Positions 1 through 8,336 are shown, numbered from the stretch's first letter. The stretch is DNA of 12,396 bases from Lachnospiraceae bacterium UBA3863 (GCA_002392385.1 DGGX01000036.1:965-13360), one strand, 5' to 3'. Made by a program: numbers and translations. Notes: generated from the sequence alone by a model not told the origin.

Positions 1-32
1 TTGCAGCCGTATTTCAGTTCAAGTTTGTTCAT
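1..32 (-). CDS. AICAR formyltransferase (PurH-like), N-terminal fragment only
   Basis: Only the first ten codons lie in the window (MNKLELKYGC), running off the left edge. The ATG at 32-30 is preceded by an AAGGAG ribosome binding site about 6 nt upstream. This N-terminus resembles the start of the stand-alone clostridial phosphoribosylaminoimidazolecarboxamide formyltransferase family, whose members typically begin with a similar ELxLKYGCNPNQ stretch. That enzyme formylates AICAR to FAICAR, the penultimate step of purine synthesis. The gene lies 32 nt downstream of the IMP cyclohydrolase on the same strand, which is the expected partner for the next step, so co-transcription is likely. The call rests on ten residues plus context; another protein cannot be excluded. 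Confidence 0.55.
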   Translation of the reverse strand, partial: MNKLELKYGC

Positions 33-64
33 CCGATTCTCCTTTTCTGAGTGCTCTGACGGGC

Positions 65-784
65 TCACTTATTCTTGTTGACGATCCTGGTCTCGTAGGT
101 CCCGTCCGCGATGTTGATGAAGCGCACGAACAGAGATACCTTGTTGTCCTCGTTGAGGGCGTCCCAGATCCTGGCGGTGCAGACGTCGATGCTGTCGGTC
201 AGATCGGCGGGCAGCTCCAGGGCTGTGGGCTCGCCCGCGAAGCTGGGCAGCGGATTGCCGTCGCCCACATAGGTGGAGATGAAACGGCCCCTGCCGGCAG
301 CAGGATTCTCATAGGCGAAGGTATAGCGGAGGCAGCTGTCCGGATCGCCTCCGTCCGTCTTCAGGATGGAAAGGGCGTAATTGTATCTGCCGCCCTCCAC
401 GTGCATGACGCCGCTGATCCTGGGTGTGTAGTTGGGCCCGTCGGGCTCGAACTTCCGGCTCCTGAGAGACTGCTCGAAGGTGCTCTGCCTGTCGAGGCCC
501 TCATAAATGGTGTCGGTCTGGTCGCCGTTGGTCACGATGGTCTTGTTGCCCAGAACGCGGACCGGCGCGTAGATGATGAGGCTGGGGTCCTCCATCTTCG
601 AAGGATCGAAGGCCTGGGTCCGGATGCCCTCTCCTTCTGTGACAAAAACTCTGTTGCGGCTGTTGGCGCTCCTGCCCATGATGAAATAGGCTGTCACGGC
701 CTTCTCGCCGTCGGCCGACCGGCCGATCATGATCCCTCTGCCGGGATATGTATTGTTCCTGAGGATAGTCTCGAGATCTGCCAT
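65..784 (-). CDS. purO: IMP cyclohydrolase, PurO-type
   Basis: A 239-residue cytoplasmic protein that resembles the stand-alone PurO-type IMP cyclohydrolase family, which closes FAICAR to IMP, the last step of de novo purine synthesis. Recognition rests on the N-terminal pattern NTYPGRGI (residues 11-18) followed by YFIMGRSANSRNRVF (33-47), the conserved substrate-site region of this family; the length suits it. The start is the ATG at 784-782, with a perfect AGGAGG Shine-Dalgarno (789-794, minus strand) four bases upstream. The reading frame stays open further upstream, but that stretch has no ribosome binding site and runs through the divergent promoters into glgC, so it was rejected. The stop TGA is at 67-65. 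The gene directly downstream appears to be the matching formyltransferase, so the two activities fused in classical bifunctional PurH are split here. Confidence 0.85.
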   Translation of the reverse strand: MADLETILRNNTYPGRGIMIGRSADGEKAVTAYFIMGRSANSRNRVFVTEGEGIRTQAFDPSKMEDPSLIIYAPVRVLGNKTIVTNGDQTDTIYEGLDRQSTFEQSLRSRKFEPDGPNYTPRISGVMHVEGGRYNYALSILKTDGGDPDSCLRYTFAYENPAAGRGRFISTYVGDGNPLPSFAGEPTALELPADLTDSIDVCTARIWDALNEDNKVSLFVRFINIADGTYETRIVNKNK

Positions 785-830
785 TTTTCCTCCTCTCGGG
801 AATTCTGAAAGTAGTGATTTTCTCCTGTTC

Positions 831-839
831 AGTATACCA
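831..839 (-). promoter_or_regulatory. Putative extended -10 promoter for the purine operon
   Basis: Read on the minus strand the sequence is TGGTATACT: a TATACT -10 hexamer (5 of 6 to consensus) preceded by the TGn extended -10 motif. It lies about 47 nt upstream of the IMP cyclohydrolase start, giving a leader of roughly 40 nt. No good -35 box is seen 16-18 nt upstream; the region there is a T-rich tract on this strand, consistent with an UP-like or extended -10 dependent promoter. Inferred from sequence pattern only. Confidence 0.5.
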
Positions 840-861
840 AATAAATTAAAGAAAAAAAGAG

Positions 862-875
862 TGAAAACCTTAAAT
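862..875 (+). promoter_or_regulatory. Degenerate cre-like site (possible CcpA operator) upstream of glgC
   Basis: TGAAAACCTTAAAT matches the CcpA consensus TGWAARCGYTWWCW at 12 of 14 positions, but one mismatch hits the central CG, which is normally important. It ends 9 nt before the -35 box of the glgC promoter, a position from which CcpA can activate in other Firmicutes, and it lies between the two divergent promoters. Low confidence; the AT-rich background makes chance matches likely. Confidence 0.22.
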
Positions 876-884
876 AGATCGTCA

Positions 885-913
885 TTTACAGACAGGGAAA
901 AAAATACTACAAT
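885..913 (+). promoter_or_regulatory. Sigma-A type promoter for glgC-glgD
   Basis: TTTACA (885-890, 5 of 6 to TTGACA) and TACAAT (908-913, 5 of 6 to TATAAT) are separated by exactly 17 bp. Transcription would start near 920, giving a leader of about 58 nt before the glgC ATG. The A-rich stretch between and upstream of the boxes fits a strong housekeeping promoter. No alternative promoter of similar quality is seen upstream of glgC. Confidence 0.7.
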
Positions 914-926
914 ATAACCAAATGAG

Positions 927-944
927 CACTGTCCAGGGACGGTG
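927..944 (+). promoter_or_regulatory. Hairpin in the glgC leader
   Basis: Arms 927-933 and 938-944 (CACTGTC / GGACGGTG-type pairing with one G-U pair) can form a 7-bp stem with a 4-nt loop, starting about 7 nt after the predicted transcription start. It is not followed by a T-run, so it is not an intrinsic terminator. It could stabilise the 5' end of the mRNA or be a protein binding site; no function can be assigned. Confidence 0.35.
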
Positions 945-977
945 TTTCGGTCAATTTTACATTTGTTGGAGGTAGAC

Positions 978-2105
978 ATGAAACAAAATGAGATGCTTGC
1001 AATGATCCTTGCCGGCGGCAGGGGGAGTCGTCTGCACGATCTGACCAATAAGGTCGCCAAGCCTGCTGTTTCCTATGGCGGTAAGTACAGGATCATCGAT
1101 TTTCCCCTCAGCAACTGCGCGAACAGCGGCGTTGACGTAGTCGGCGTTCTGACGCAGTATGAATCCGTCCTGCTCAACAGCTATGTTGCCGCAGGCGGAC
1201 GCTGGGGTCTGGATACACGCGACAGCGGCGTTTATGTCCTGACGCCCCGTGAGAAGGCGGACGCAGGTCTGGATGTCTATCGCGGCACGGCTGACGCGAT
1301 CTCCCAGAATATCGATTTCATCGATTCTTATGATCCCGAGTATCTTCTGGTCCTCTCCGGCGACCATATCTATAAGATGAACTATGACAAGATGCTGGCC
1401 TATCACAAGGAGAAGGACGCGGCCTGCACCATCGCCGTCATGCCGGTCACCATGGAAGAAGCCACCCGCTTCGGCATCATGATCACCGACAACGAGAACA
1501 ATATCGTTGATTTCGAAGAGAAGCCCGCGCATCCCCGCAGCAATCTCGCCTCCATGGGTATCTATATCTTCACCTGGAAGAAGCTCCGCGAGCTCCTTGT
1601 CAAGGATATGGTGGATGAGAAGTCCGATCACGACTTCGGCAAGAACATCATCCCCGCTCTCCTCAGCGGCGGCGACCGTCTCGTGGCCTTCAAGTTCGAG
1701 GGCTACTGGAAGGATGTCGGCACCATCGATTCCCTCTGGGAGGCGAACATGGATCTGCTGGATCCCGCCAACACCCTCAACCTGGACGATCCCACCTGGA
1801 AGATCTACACCGAGGATACCGCCGCTCTTCCCGCCTACATCGGCAAGGACGCGGAGATCGACCGTGCCTATATCACCCAGGGCTGCGTCGTCAAGGGTCT
1901 GGTCAGGAACAGTGTCATCTTCACGGGCTCCGAGATCGGTGACGGCGCGCAGATCATTGATTCCGTCCTGATGCCCGGCGTCAAGGTCGGAGCCGGTGCC
2001 GTGGTGACCCGCGCTCTCGTCGCTGACGGTGTCTCGATCGGAGACGGTGCCGTCGTCGGCAGCGCAGATTCGAAAGAGATCCTCCTGGTCGCCCAGGACG
2101 TTTAA
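978..2105 (+). CDS. glgC: Glucose-1-phosphate adenylyltransferase (ADP-glucose pyrophosphorylase), catalytic subunit
   Basis: A 375-residue cytosolic enzyme that makes ADP-glucose from glucose-1-phosphate and ATP, the committed step of bacterial glycogen synthesis. The nucleotidyltransferase domain (about 6-255) has the LAGGRGSRL pyrophosphorylase signature (11-19), [11 protein letters not shown] (36-46), YRGTADAI (101-108), [10 protein letters not shown] (127-136), FEEKP (179-183) and the glucose-1-phosphate/Mg region GYWKDVGT (242-249). A left-handed beta-helix follows (about 285-370), with hexapeptide-like repeats such as [20 protein letters not shown]. The length is typical of short Firmicutes GlgC. 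The ATG at 978 follows GGAGG at 968-972; a longer in-frame start at 942 has no ribosome binding site and would include the leader hairpin. It is the first gene of a two-gene operon with glgD, 14 nt apart, driven by the 885-913 promoter. Confidence 0.95.
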   Translation: MKQNEMLAMILAGGRGSRLHDLTNKVAKPAVSYGGKYRIIDFPLSNCANSGVDVVGVLTQYESVLLNSYVAAGGRWGLDTRDSGVYVLTPREKADAGLDVYRGTADAISQNIDFIDSYDPEYLLVLSGDHIYKMNYDKMLAYHKEKDAACTIAVMPVTMEEATRFGIMITDNENNIVDFEEKPAHPRSNLASMGIYIFTWKKLRELLVKDMVDEKSDHDFGKNIIPALLSGGDRLVAFKFEGYWKDVGTIDSLWEANMDLLDPANTLNLDDPTWKIYTEDTAALPAYIGKDAEIDRAYITQGCVVKGLVRNSVIFTGSEIGDGAQIIDSVLMPGVKVGAGAVVTRALVADGVSIGDGAVVGSADSKEILLVAQDV

Positions 2106-2119
2106 CGGAGGTAAGAACA

Positions 2120-3232
2120 ATGGCAAAAGCATTCGGTATCATCACATCGTCCCCCGAATATAAGGTGCAAGGCATGCAGGACCACCGTCCTATCGCCGCC
2201 TTCTCCTTCCTGGGCCGGTACAGGGTCATCGACTTCCCGGTGTCCAACTTCTCCAACAGCAACATCGACAGGATCCAGATCTACATCAGCAGCAAGCCTC
2301 ATTCTCTGGTAGATCATGTCGGGACCGGCCGTCATTACAACATCAACTCCAAGCGCGGCAAGATCCAGCTCTTCTTCCCCGCTGACGAGGCGACCAGCGA
2401 CATCTACAACACCAACCTCAACGCCCTGCGCCGCAATGTGGAGTATATCGAGCGCATGAGCGAGGAGTACGTTGTGATCGCGCCCAGCTGCATGATCTTC
2501 GTGCAGGACTTCGACGAGCTCCTGCAGAAGCATCTGGACAGCGGTGCCGACATCACCCTCCTCTACCACAACGTCAAGGACGCCAAGGTCGGCTACGCCA
2601 CCTGTGAAGTGGTCAACATCGGTCCCGAGGGCCGCGTGACCTCCATCACCCAGAACCTGAGCGACGAGGACGAGGCCAATATCTTCACCGGCTCCTATGT
2701 CATGAAGAAGTCTCTCCTTCTCGACCTGATCGAGAAGACCGCCAGGATTTCCTCCACCTACACCCTCGTCCAGGCCGTCAGCCACTTCTGCGGCGATCTG
2801 GATGTCCGTGCGGTAGAGCACAAGGGCTACTTCCGTCCCATCACCGACCTGCGCAGCTACTACGACGGCAACATGGCCGTTCTGGACCAGGATGTGGCAG
2901 ACAGCCTCTTCATTCCCGGCTGGCCCATCTACACCCGGACCAACGATTCCTGCCCGACCCAGTATTTCAAGGGCTCCAGCGTCAAGAACTCCCTGGTGTC
3001 CAACGGATCTGAGATCAGCGGCACGGTCGAGGATTCCATCGTCGGCCGCAACGTGAAGATCGCGGAAGGCGCCGTGGTCAAGGGCTGTGTCCTCCTGGCA
3101 TATGCTGAGATCGGCGAGGGCGTCCACCTTGAGAACCAGGTCGTAGACAAATACGCCAGGATCACCTCCACCAAGGAGATCATCAGCAATAAGGAGCGTC
3201 CCGGCTATATCCGCTACAATGATGTCCTGTAA
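2120..3232 (+). CDS. glgD: GlgD, non-catalytic ADP-glucose pyrophosphorylase-like subunit
   Basis: A 370-residue paralogue of GlgC with the same two-domain plan: a nucleotidyltransferase-like fold (about 3-255) and a beta-helix of hexapeptide repeats (about 270-360). The fold is shown by GRYRVIDFPVSNFSNSNI (32-49). The catalytic signature is lost: GGRGTRL is replaced by ITSSPEYK (8-15), and the [10 protein letters not shown] region by APSCMIFVQDFDELL (121-135). This is the usual state of GlgD, which in characterised Firmicutes forms a heteromer with GlgC and raises its activity. That role is inferred from family knowledge. The start is fixed by GGAGG at 2107-2111 just after the glgC stop. It is the last gene of the operon, followed 28 nt later by a strong terminator. 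Confidence 0.93.
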   Translation: MAKAFGIITSSPEYKVQGMQDHRPIAAFSFLGRYRVIDFPVSNFSNSNIDRIQIYISSKPHSLVDHVGTGRHYNINSKRGKIQLFFPADEATSDIYNTNLNALRRNVEYIERMSEEYVVIAPSCMIFVQDFDELLQKHLDSGADITLLYHNVKDAKVGYATCEVVNIGPEGRVTSITQNLSDEDEANIFTGSYVMKKSLLLDLIEKTARISSTYTLVQAVSHFCGDLDVRAVEHKGYFRPITDLRSYYDGNMAVLDQDVADSLFIPGWPIYTRTNDSCPTQYFKGSSVKNSLVSNGSEISGTVEDSIVGRNVKIAEGAVVKGCVLLAYAEIGEGVHLENQVVDKYARITSTKEIISNKERPGYIRYNDVL

Positions 3233-3260
3233 GGAATATACCTGAGAACCATGAATATGG

Positions 3261-3301
3261 TGCGGGGCGCGGCATACAGAATGCTCGCCCCGCATTTCTT
3301 T
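3261..3301 (+). terminator. Intrinsic terminator of glgC-glgD
   Basis: TGCGGGGCG (3261-3269) pairs perfectly with CGCCCCGCA (3286-3294). Inside this nine-bp stem, GCAT (3272-3275) pairs with ATGC (3281-3284) around an ACAGA loop, so the whole arm is about 13 bp with a small internal bulge. It is followed by TTTCTTTGT (3295-3303). The position is 28 nt after the glgD stop. It separates the glycogen operon from the type VII secretion operon. Confidence 0.8.
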
Positions 3302-3360
3302 GTACCGTGTTCTGTCTCCATGTCCGTACGCAGCCGTCTCCAGTCTCAGCGGGGTGTGAA

Positions 3361-6300
3361 ATGCCGTATTATAACAACAACCGTACCGTCGACAACGATA
3401 TTTCTCCCGTCCGGGAAGAACAGTTCTATCCGATGAGGGTGGTCCTGATCTCGGAGAAGGGCACCATGTATACAGCCTGGCTTCCGGCCGCCAGAGAGGG
3501 ATTCCACAAATTCCTGGATGCTGACGGTCTTGACAGGCTGCCTTTTTATATCGTCTTTGAACATGACTGGGTCGTCCACGTGGGCAGGGAGGCTTATTTC
3601 TTCAAAATGGCCCCCACGGGCGAGGAGAAGTATGCCGGCCGGGAGATCGAGCTGGTCAGCCAGTCCTTCTCCAACATCCGCTTCGGGAATGAGAAGTTCT
3701 TCATGTACGCGGAGACGGAGTATCCCGGTGACTACACCTTCATCCCCTACTACCTGGAGGAGCGGGTGGACTATACCATCGGCCGGTCCGACGACTGCCA
3801 TATCTGCTATCCCAACCGCACTGTCTCCCGCCATCACGCCAAGCTCCACTGGGGCAATACCGGATGGTCCGTGATCGATACCGACAGCACCAACGGCGTA
3901 TACGTGAACGGCAAGCGGGTCCGCCATGCCAGTCTGAAGATCGGGGACCAGATCTTCATCATGGGTCTCTGCATCTATATGGGCAACGGCTATGTGGCCA
4001 TGAACAACCGCAACGGCAGGGTGTCCTTCCGCACGCCCCGGATCCGTCACATCGAAAAGCCCGAGGACATTGCCTTTTCCGCCACGGAGCGGGCCATGGG
4101 CAAGGCCGGTCTTTTCGACCGCAAGCCCCGGCGCCTGACCTCTGTCAAGGCAGATCCCATCGAGATCCAGTCTCCTCCGCCGCCCATGGGCAAGAATGCC
4201 ATCCCCATGCTGCTGCGCCTGGGCAATCCCATGATGATGGGCGGCCGCGCCCTCGCCACCGGCAATATCTTCATGGCCATCACCAGCCTGGTCCTCCCCT
4301 CCCTGACACAGGGCATGACCGAGAAGGACCGCAAGGAATATGAGGAGAAACGGGTCACACGCTATCGCGAATACCTCAAGGACATGTGGGAGGTCATCGA
4401 AGCGGAGAAGGTCCGTGAGGAGAAGCTCCTCACGAGCAACTACCCTGATCTCAACCGTGTGCTCGGTTTTGCCGTGTCCGGAGACCGTCTCTGGGAACGC
4501 CGCCGCACAGACGAGGATTTCCTGGAGATCCGTCTGGGCCGGGGCGATATTCCCATGATCGCGGAGAAAAAATACGCTGAGCGCCGTTTCGAGCTGGAAC
4601 AGGACATTCTCATGGAGGAGATGTACGGTCTCGCTGAAAAGCCGGTCAACCTCCAGAACGTGCCTGTCCTGCTGCCCCTGACCAAGGATTATATCGTGGG
4701 CATGACCGGCAGCCGGAAACGGATCCTCGAGCTGACCAGGGACATCATCCTGCAGATCGCCTTCACCCACAGCTACGACGAGGTCAAGATCGTCGTGGCC
4801 GCCGATCCCACGGAGGCGAGGGAGCTCACCTTCGCCCGCTACCTGCCCCACTGCTGGGACAATGAGCGCAGCATACGTTTTTTTGCCACGGGGCAGTCGG
4901 ATGTCCAGGAGATCACCAAGCATCTGAACCAGGAGTTCGAGGACCGCACCAAGAACGAGAAGAAGCGTGACCTGACCAAGGGTCTCTCCTACATCGTCAT
5001 CGCTCTCAACAAGAAGCTCTTCGATTACATGGAGACCATGAAGGATGTCCTGGGCGAGAAGGATTACCACGGCATCTCCCTGATCGCCGCCTTCGAGGGG
5101 CTTCCCAAGGAGTGCCAGCGGATCATTGAGCTGGGCATGGACAACAAGCTGATCAACTATTCCAAGGCGGAGTCCGAGGACAGGAAATTCGAGCTGGATC
5201 CTCTCGATGAGGGAACGGCCGTCTCCTGCCTGCGCCGGGTCATGAACACCCGGCTCATGATGGATTCCGCGGAATTCCTCCTGCCTCCCATGGTCACCTT
5301 CCTGGAGATGTACCGGGCAGGCAAGGTGGAGCACCTCAACCCGCTCAAGCGGTGGGCGGAGAACAATCCCGTTCAGTCCCTGGCCGCGCCCATCGGCGTG
5401 GCGACCGACGGCTCTCTCTTCACCCTGGACCTGCACGAGAAAAGGCAGGGCCCCCACGGCCTGGTCGCCGGCATGACGGGCTCGGGCAAATCAGAATTCA
5501 TCATCACCTATATCCTCTCCATGGCTGTCAACTTCAGCCCGGACGAGATTGCCTTCGTGCTGATCGACTATAAGGGCGGCGGCCTGGCGGACGCCTTCGA
5601 GGACAAGGCCAGGGGCATCCATCTCCCCCACCTCGTCGGCACCATCACGAACCTGGACGGCGCCTCCATCCAGCGCTCTCTCCTCTCCATCGAGAGTGAG
5701 CTCAAGCGCCGGCAGAAGGTATTCAAGCAGGCCAAGAGCGAGACCGCGGAAGGTACCATGGATATCTATGACTACCAGAAGCTCTACCGCGCGAAGCGGG
5801 TGAAGGAACCCATGCCTCACCTCTTCATCATCTCGGATGAGTTCGCGGAACTGAAGTCCCAGCAGCCTGAATTCATGAACCAGCTGATCAGCACGGCCAG
5901 AATCGGCCGCAGCCTGGGCGTCCACCTGATCCTGGCCACCCAGAAGCCGGGCGGCGTCGTCAACGACCAGATCCTGAGCAACACCAAGTTTCGGATCTGC
6001 CTGCGGGTGCAGGACCGCAACGACAGTATGGAAATGCTCAAGCGCCCCGATGCCGCCGAAATCCGGCATACAGGCCGCTTCTATCTGCAGGTCGGCTACA
6101 ACGAATTCTTTGCTCTGGGCCAGTCCGCCTGGTGCGGAGCGGAATATACCCCCCAGGAGGAGGTCATCGTGGAGGAGGACCTGTCCGTCCAGTTCCTGGA
6201 CAACGTGGGCAGGACCATCCTGCGGGCCAAACCGCCGGAGACACGGATCAGCACAGGCAGCAAGCAGATCGTGTCGATCGTCAACTACCTGTCCGACCTG

Positions 6301-8067
6301 GCCAAAAGAGAGCACATCGAGCCCAGGAGTCTCTGGCTCGATCCCCTGCCGGCCCAGCTGGAATACGACGGACTCGTCGACAGCTCGGAACGGCCTTCCG
6401 ACAAGGGCATCCATGCCCTGATCGGCATGATCGACGATCCGGAGAGGCAGACGCAGGCTCCCTTCTTCCTGGATTTGCTCTCCTTCCACAATATGTTCCT
6501 GTGCGGGAACAGCGGCTGCGGCAAGAGCACCCTGATCAGCACCATGCTGCTGGATCTGGTCAGCCACTACTCTCCCGCCGACCTCAATTACTACATCCTG
6601 GACCTGTCCGCCGGCGCCCTCAATCCCTTCCGGGTCATGCCTCACTGCGGCGCCTATCTGACCGATAAGGAAGACGCGGATGTGAGCAGGCTGCTCGACC
6701 TCCTGAAGGAGATCACCGCGGAGCGCAAGGAGATCTTCGCCCAGGCAGGCGTCACCAACTATAACGCCTACATCCAGGTGGAAAGAATGCCCCTGATCCT
6801 GGTGGTGATCGACGGCTACACCAACATCCGGAACCTGTCGCGGGGCGGCGACTACTACAACAACCTGCATGAGTATCTGCGCGATGCCGCCAACTACGGT
6901 CTCCGCTATATCCTGACCTGCAACCACACCAACGAGGTCAGTGCCAAGTGCAAGCAGGAAATGGATTACCGTCTGGCCCTTCACGCCAAGGACCGCTATG
7001 AGTACGGCGAGATCCTGGAGGCCCGCTGCACCATCACCCCGCCGGATACCGCCGGCAGAGGCGTCTGCATGGTGGAGGGAAGACCCCTGGAATACCATGT
7101 GCCCATCACGGATCCGACCGAGAACAGCCAGACCCGCGGTATGAATCTGCAGAAGAGACTGCAGAGGATCGCGGACGGTTACGCCGGTGTACCGGGCGCC
7201 AGACGTCTCCCCATGATCGAGGACGATCAGGAATACAGCGATTTCTGCGCCGGCTTCCAGCCGGGCCGCCTGCCCATGGGCTATTCCACCAAGGACCTGC
7301 AGCGTGTCGCCCTGCCCTTCCAGCAGATGCATGCCCTGTCTCTGTATTTTGGCAATCCCGCGGGTGTCAGGCCTGTGGTGACCAACCTGCTCACGGCCGC
7401 CAGATTCAACCAGATGGATCTGGTGCTGGTCCGCCGGGAATCCGATACCCTCCTCGACTCTGCTATGGAGGCCTGGATCCGGCAGGGCTATACGGGCTCC
7501 TGTACCATCCTGGACTGCACCGCGGAGGGCGTCGGCCGCCTGAACGATATCCTCTACGAGGAGATCCGCTCCCGCAATGTCTTCAGGGACGAGTACTGTG
7601 CGGCTCAGGGCATTCCCGATACGGACAAGGGACGGGCCCGCAAGGCCGCCCGCTACATACGGAGCCGCACGAGACCGCTTTTCGTTCTCTTCGAGAGCTT
7701 CGCGGATCTCTGCCGCCTCACGCTGGATGAAGATGCCAGGGTCGAGCTCACCACCTACCTGTCCCGGACCAAAGGATACAATCTCTATTTTTCCGCCTGT
7801 TTCTATGCGGAAGATGAAGGAAATCTATCCACAAATCCGATCATGAAGTGCTATAATAAAGAGGAATTGCTGATGCTGTTCGGCGGAAGGTACGACAGAC
7901 AGCCCCTGACCTCTCTTCCCATGGATTACAGAAGGATCGAGCAGGTCAATCCGAAGTACGACAGGTATATCCTCAAGTACCGGGGGAACTACTACACAGT
8001 CAAGATGCCCTGCGGCCCTCTGACCACCGGTTCGGAGGATCCCGACGAGACAGCCATCATCGCATAG
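3361..8067 (+). CDS. essC: EssC: type VII secretion FHA/FtsK-SpoIIIE ATPase
   Basis: A 1568-residue membrane-anchored motor of the Firmicutes (T7SSb) secretion system. A second forkhead-associated (FHA) domain is clear at about 118-205: YTIGRS (139-143), SRHHAK (156-161) and TNGVYVNG (177-184); residues 25-115 probably form a more diverged first one. A hydrophobic stretch (about 281-316) is the membrane anchor. Three FtsK-like ATPase domains follow. D1 has Walker A GMTGSGKS (704-711) and Walker B LFIISDEF with D826/E827. D2 has Walker A GNSGCGKS (1049-1056) but a Walker B ending IDGY (D1151, no second acidic residue). D3 has a decayed P-loop GNPAGVRP (1331-1338) and FVLFESF (1441-1447). The length matches the family (about 1480-1600). 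The start at 3361 follows GGGGTG (3351-3356); the next in-frame ATG (3433) lacks a binding site. It is the first gene of the operon; the EsaB gene follows after 10 nt. Confidence 0.95.
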   Translation: MPYYNNNRTVDNDISPVREEQFYPMRVVLISEKGTMYTAWLPAAREGFHKFLDADGLDRLPFYIVFEHDWVVHVGREAYFFKMAPTGEEKYAGREIELVSQSFSNIRFGNEKFFMYAETEYPGDYTFIPYYLEERVDYTIGRSDDCHICYPNRTVSRHHAKLHWGNTGWSVIDTDSTNGVYVNGKRVRHASLKIGDQIFIMGLCIYMGNGYVAMNNRNGRVSFRTPRIRHIEKPEDIAFSATERAMGKAGLFDRKPRRLTSVKADPIEIQSPPPPMGKNAIPMLLRLGNPMMMGGRALATGNIFMAITSLVLPSLTQGMTEKDRKEYEEKRVTRYREYLKDMWEVIEAEKVREEKLLTSNYPDLNRVLGFAVSGDRLWERRRTDEDFLEIRLGRGDIPMIAEKKYAERRFELEQDILMEEMYGLAEKPVNLQNVPVLLPLTKDYIVGMTGSRKRILELTRDIILQIAFTHSYDEVKIVVAADPTEARELTFARYLPHCWDNERSIRFFATGQSDVQEITKHLNQEFEDRTKNEKKRDLTKGLSYIVIALNKKLFDYMETMKDVLGEKDYHGISLIAAFEGLPKECQRIIELGMDNKLINYSKAESEDRKFELDPLDEGTAVSCLRRVMNTRLMMDSAEFLLPPMVTFLEMYRAGKVEHLNPLKRWAENNPVQSLAAPIGVATDGSLFTLDLHEKRQGPHGLVAGMTGSGKSEFIITYILSMAVNFSPDEIAFVLIDYKGGGLADAFEDKARGIHLPHLVGTITNLDGASIQRSLLSIESELKRRQKVFKQAKSETAEGTMDIYDYQKLYRAKRVKEPMPHLFIISDEFAELKSQQPEFMNQLISTARIGRSLGVHLILATQKPGGVVNDQILSNTKFRICLRVQDRNDSMEMLKRPDAAEIRHTGRFYLQVGYNEFFALGQSAWCGAEYTPQEEVIVEEDLSVQFLDNVGRTILRAKPPETRISTGSKQIVSIVNYLSDLAKREHIEPRSLWLDPLPAQLEYDGLVDSSERPSDKGIHALIGMIDDPERQTQAPFFLDLLSFHNMFLCGNSGCGKSTLISTMLLDLVSHYSPADLNYYILDLSAGALNPFRVMPHCGAYLTDKEDADVSRLLDLLKEITAERKEIFAQAGVTNYNAYIQVERMPLILVVIDGYTNIRNLSRGGDYYNNLHEYLRDAANYGLRYILTCNHTNEVSAKCKQEMDYRLALHAKDRYEYGEILEARCTITPPDTAGRGVCMVEGRPLEYHVPITDPTENSQTRGMNLQKRLQRIADGYAGVPGARRLPMIEDDQEYSDFCAGFQPGRLPMGYSTKDLQRVALPFQQMHALSLYFGNPAGVRPVVTNLLTAARFNQMDLVLVRRESDTLLDSAMEAWIRQGYTGSCTILDCTAEGVGRLNDILYEEIRSRNVFRDEYCAAQGIPDTDKGRARKAARYIRSRTRPLFVLFESFADLCRLTLDEDARVELTTYLSRTKGYNLYFSACFYAEDEGNLSTNPIMKCYNKEELLMLFGGRYDRQPLTSLPMDYRRIEQVNPKYDRYILKYRGNYYTVKMPCGPLTTGSEDPDETAIIA

Positions 8068-8077
8068 GAGAGGGGAT

Positions 8078-8329
8078 ATGGACAAAATTTTGATCCGCCT
8101 TTCTGTTCCGGCCCTGGGAGAGGAATTCGACCTTTTTGTCCCGGTCAAGCTCAAGATCGGCTTTCTGACCAGGATCCTGGCGGAAGGAGTGAGCGAGCTG
8201 AGCAGCGGCAGGTACAATCTGTCCGGCGAGGAGATGCTGAACCAGCGCACGCCCGCCCGGCTTCTGGATCCCCGGAAAACGCTCGCGGAGTACGGCGTTG
8301 AAGAAGGTGCCGATCTGGTGCTTCTGTAA
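8078..8329 (+). CDS. esaB: EsaB/YukD ubiquitin-like type VII secretion protein
   Basis: An 83-residue protein matching the YukD/EsaB family in size, sequence pattern and position next to EssC. The pattern is that of a small ubiquitin-like fold: an N-terminal beta hairpin (KILIRLSVPALGEEFDLFVP, 3-22), a helix (about 24-40), and the C-terminal segment RLLDPRKTLAEYGVEEGADL (61-80) ending in a beta strand VLL. In characterised T7SSb systems EsaB is an essential cytosolic component that does not act as a conjugated ubiquitin; there is no C-terminal diglycine here either. The start follows a long purine-rich Shine-Dalgarno (AGGAGAGGGG, 8066-8075) that overlaps the essC stop codon, implying translational coupling. 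Confidence 0.88.
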   Translation: MDKILIRLSVPALGEEFDLFVPVKLKIGFLTRILAEGVSELSSGRYNLSGEEMLNQRTPARLLDPRKTLAEYGVEEGADLVLL

Positions 8330-8336
8330 ACTCCCG

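Noticed and set aside
785..1060. N-terminal extension of IMP cyclohydrolase into the glgC region
   Set aside because: It would overlap the divergent promoters and the start of glgC, and the perfect AGGAGG lies just before the ATG at 784.
957..3295. Long minus-strand open frames opposite glgC and glgD
   Set aside because: They mirror well-recognised enzymes, show no family features and have no ribosome binding site; they are shadows of codon use.
3307..3360. GTG start of EssC at 3307
   Set aside because: It has no ribosome binding site and begins in the terminator tail; the ATG at 3361 has GGGGTG at the right spacing.
3346..7332. Very long open frames on the minus strand opposite essC (about 700 and 610 codons)
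   Set aside because: The plus strand encodes a clear EssC throughout. The antisense translations have no recognisable domain and low-complexity composition, and arise from GC-rich codon bias lacking stop codons in the complementary frame.
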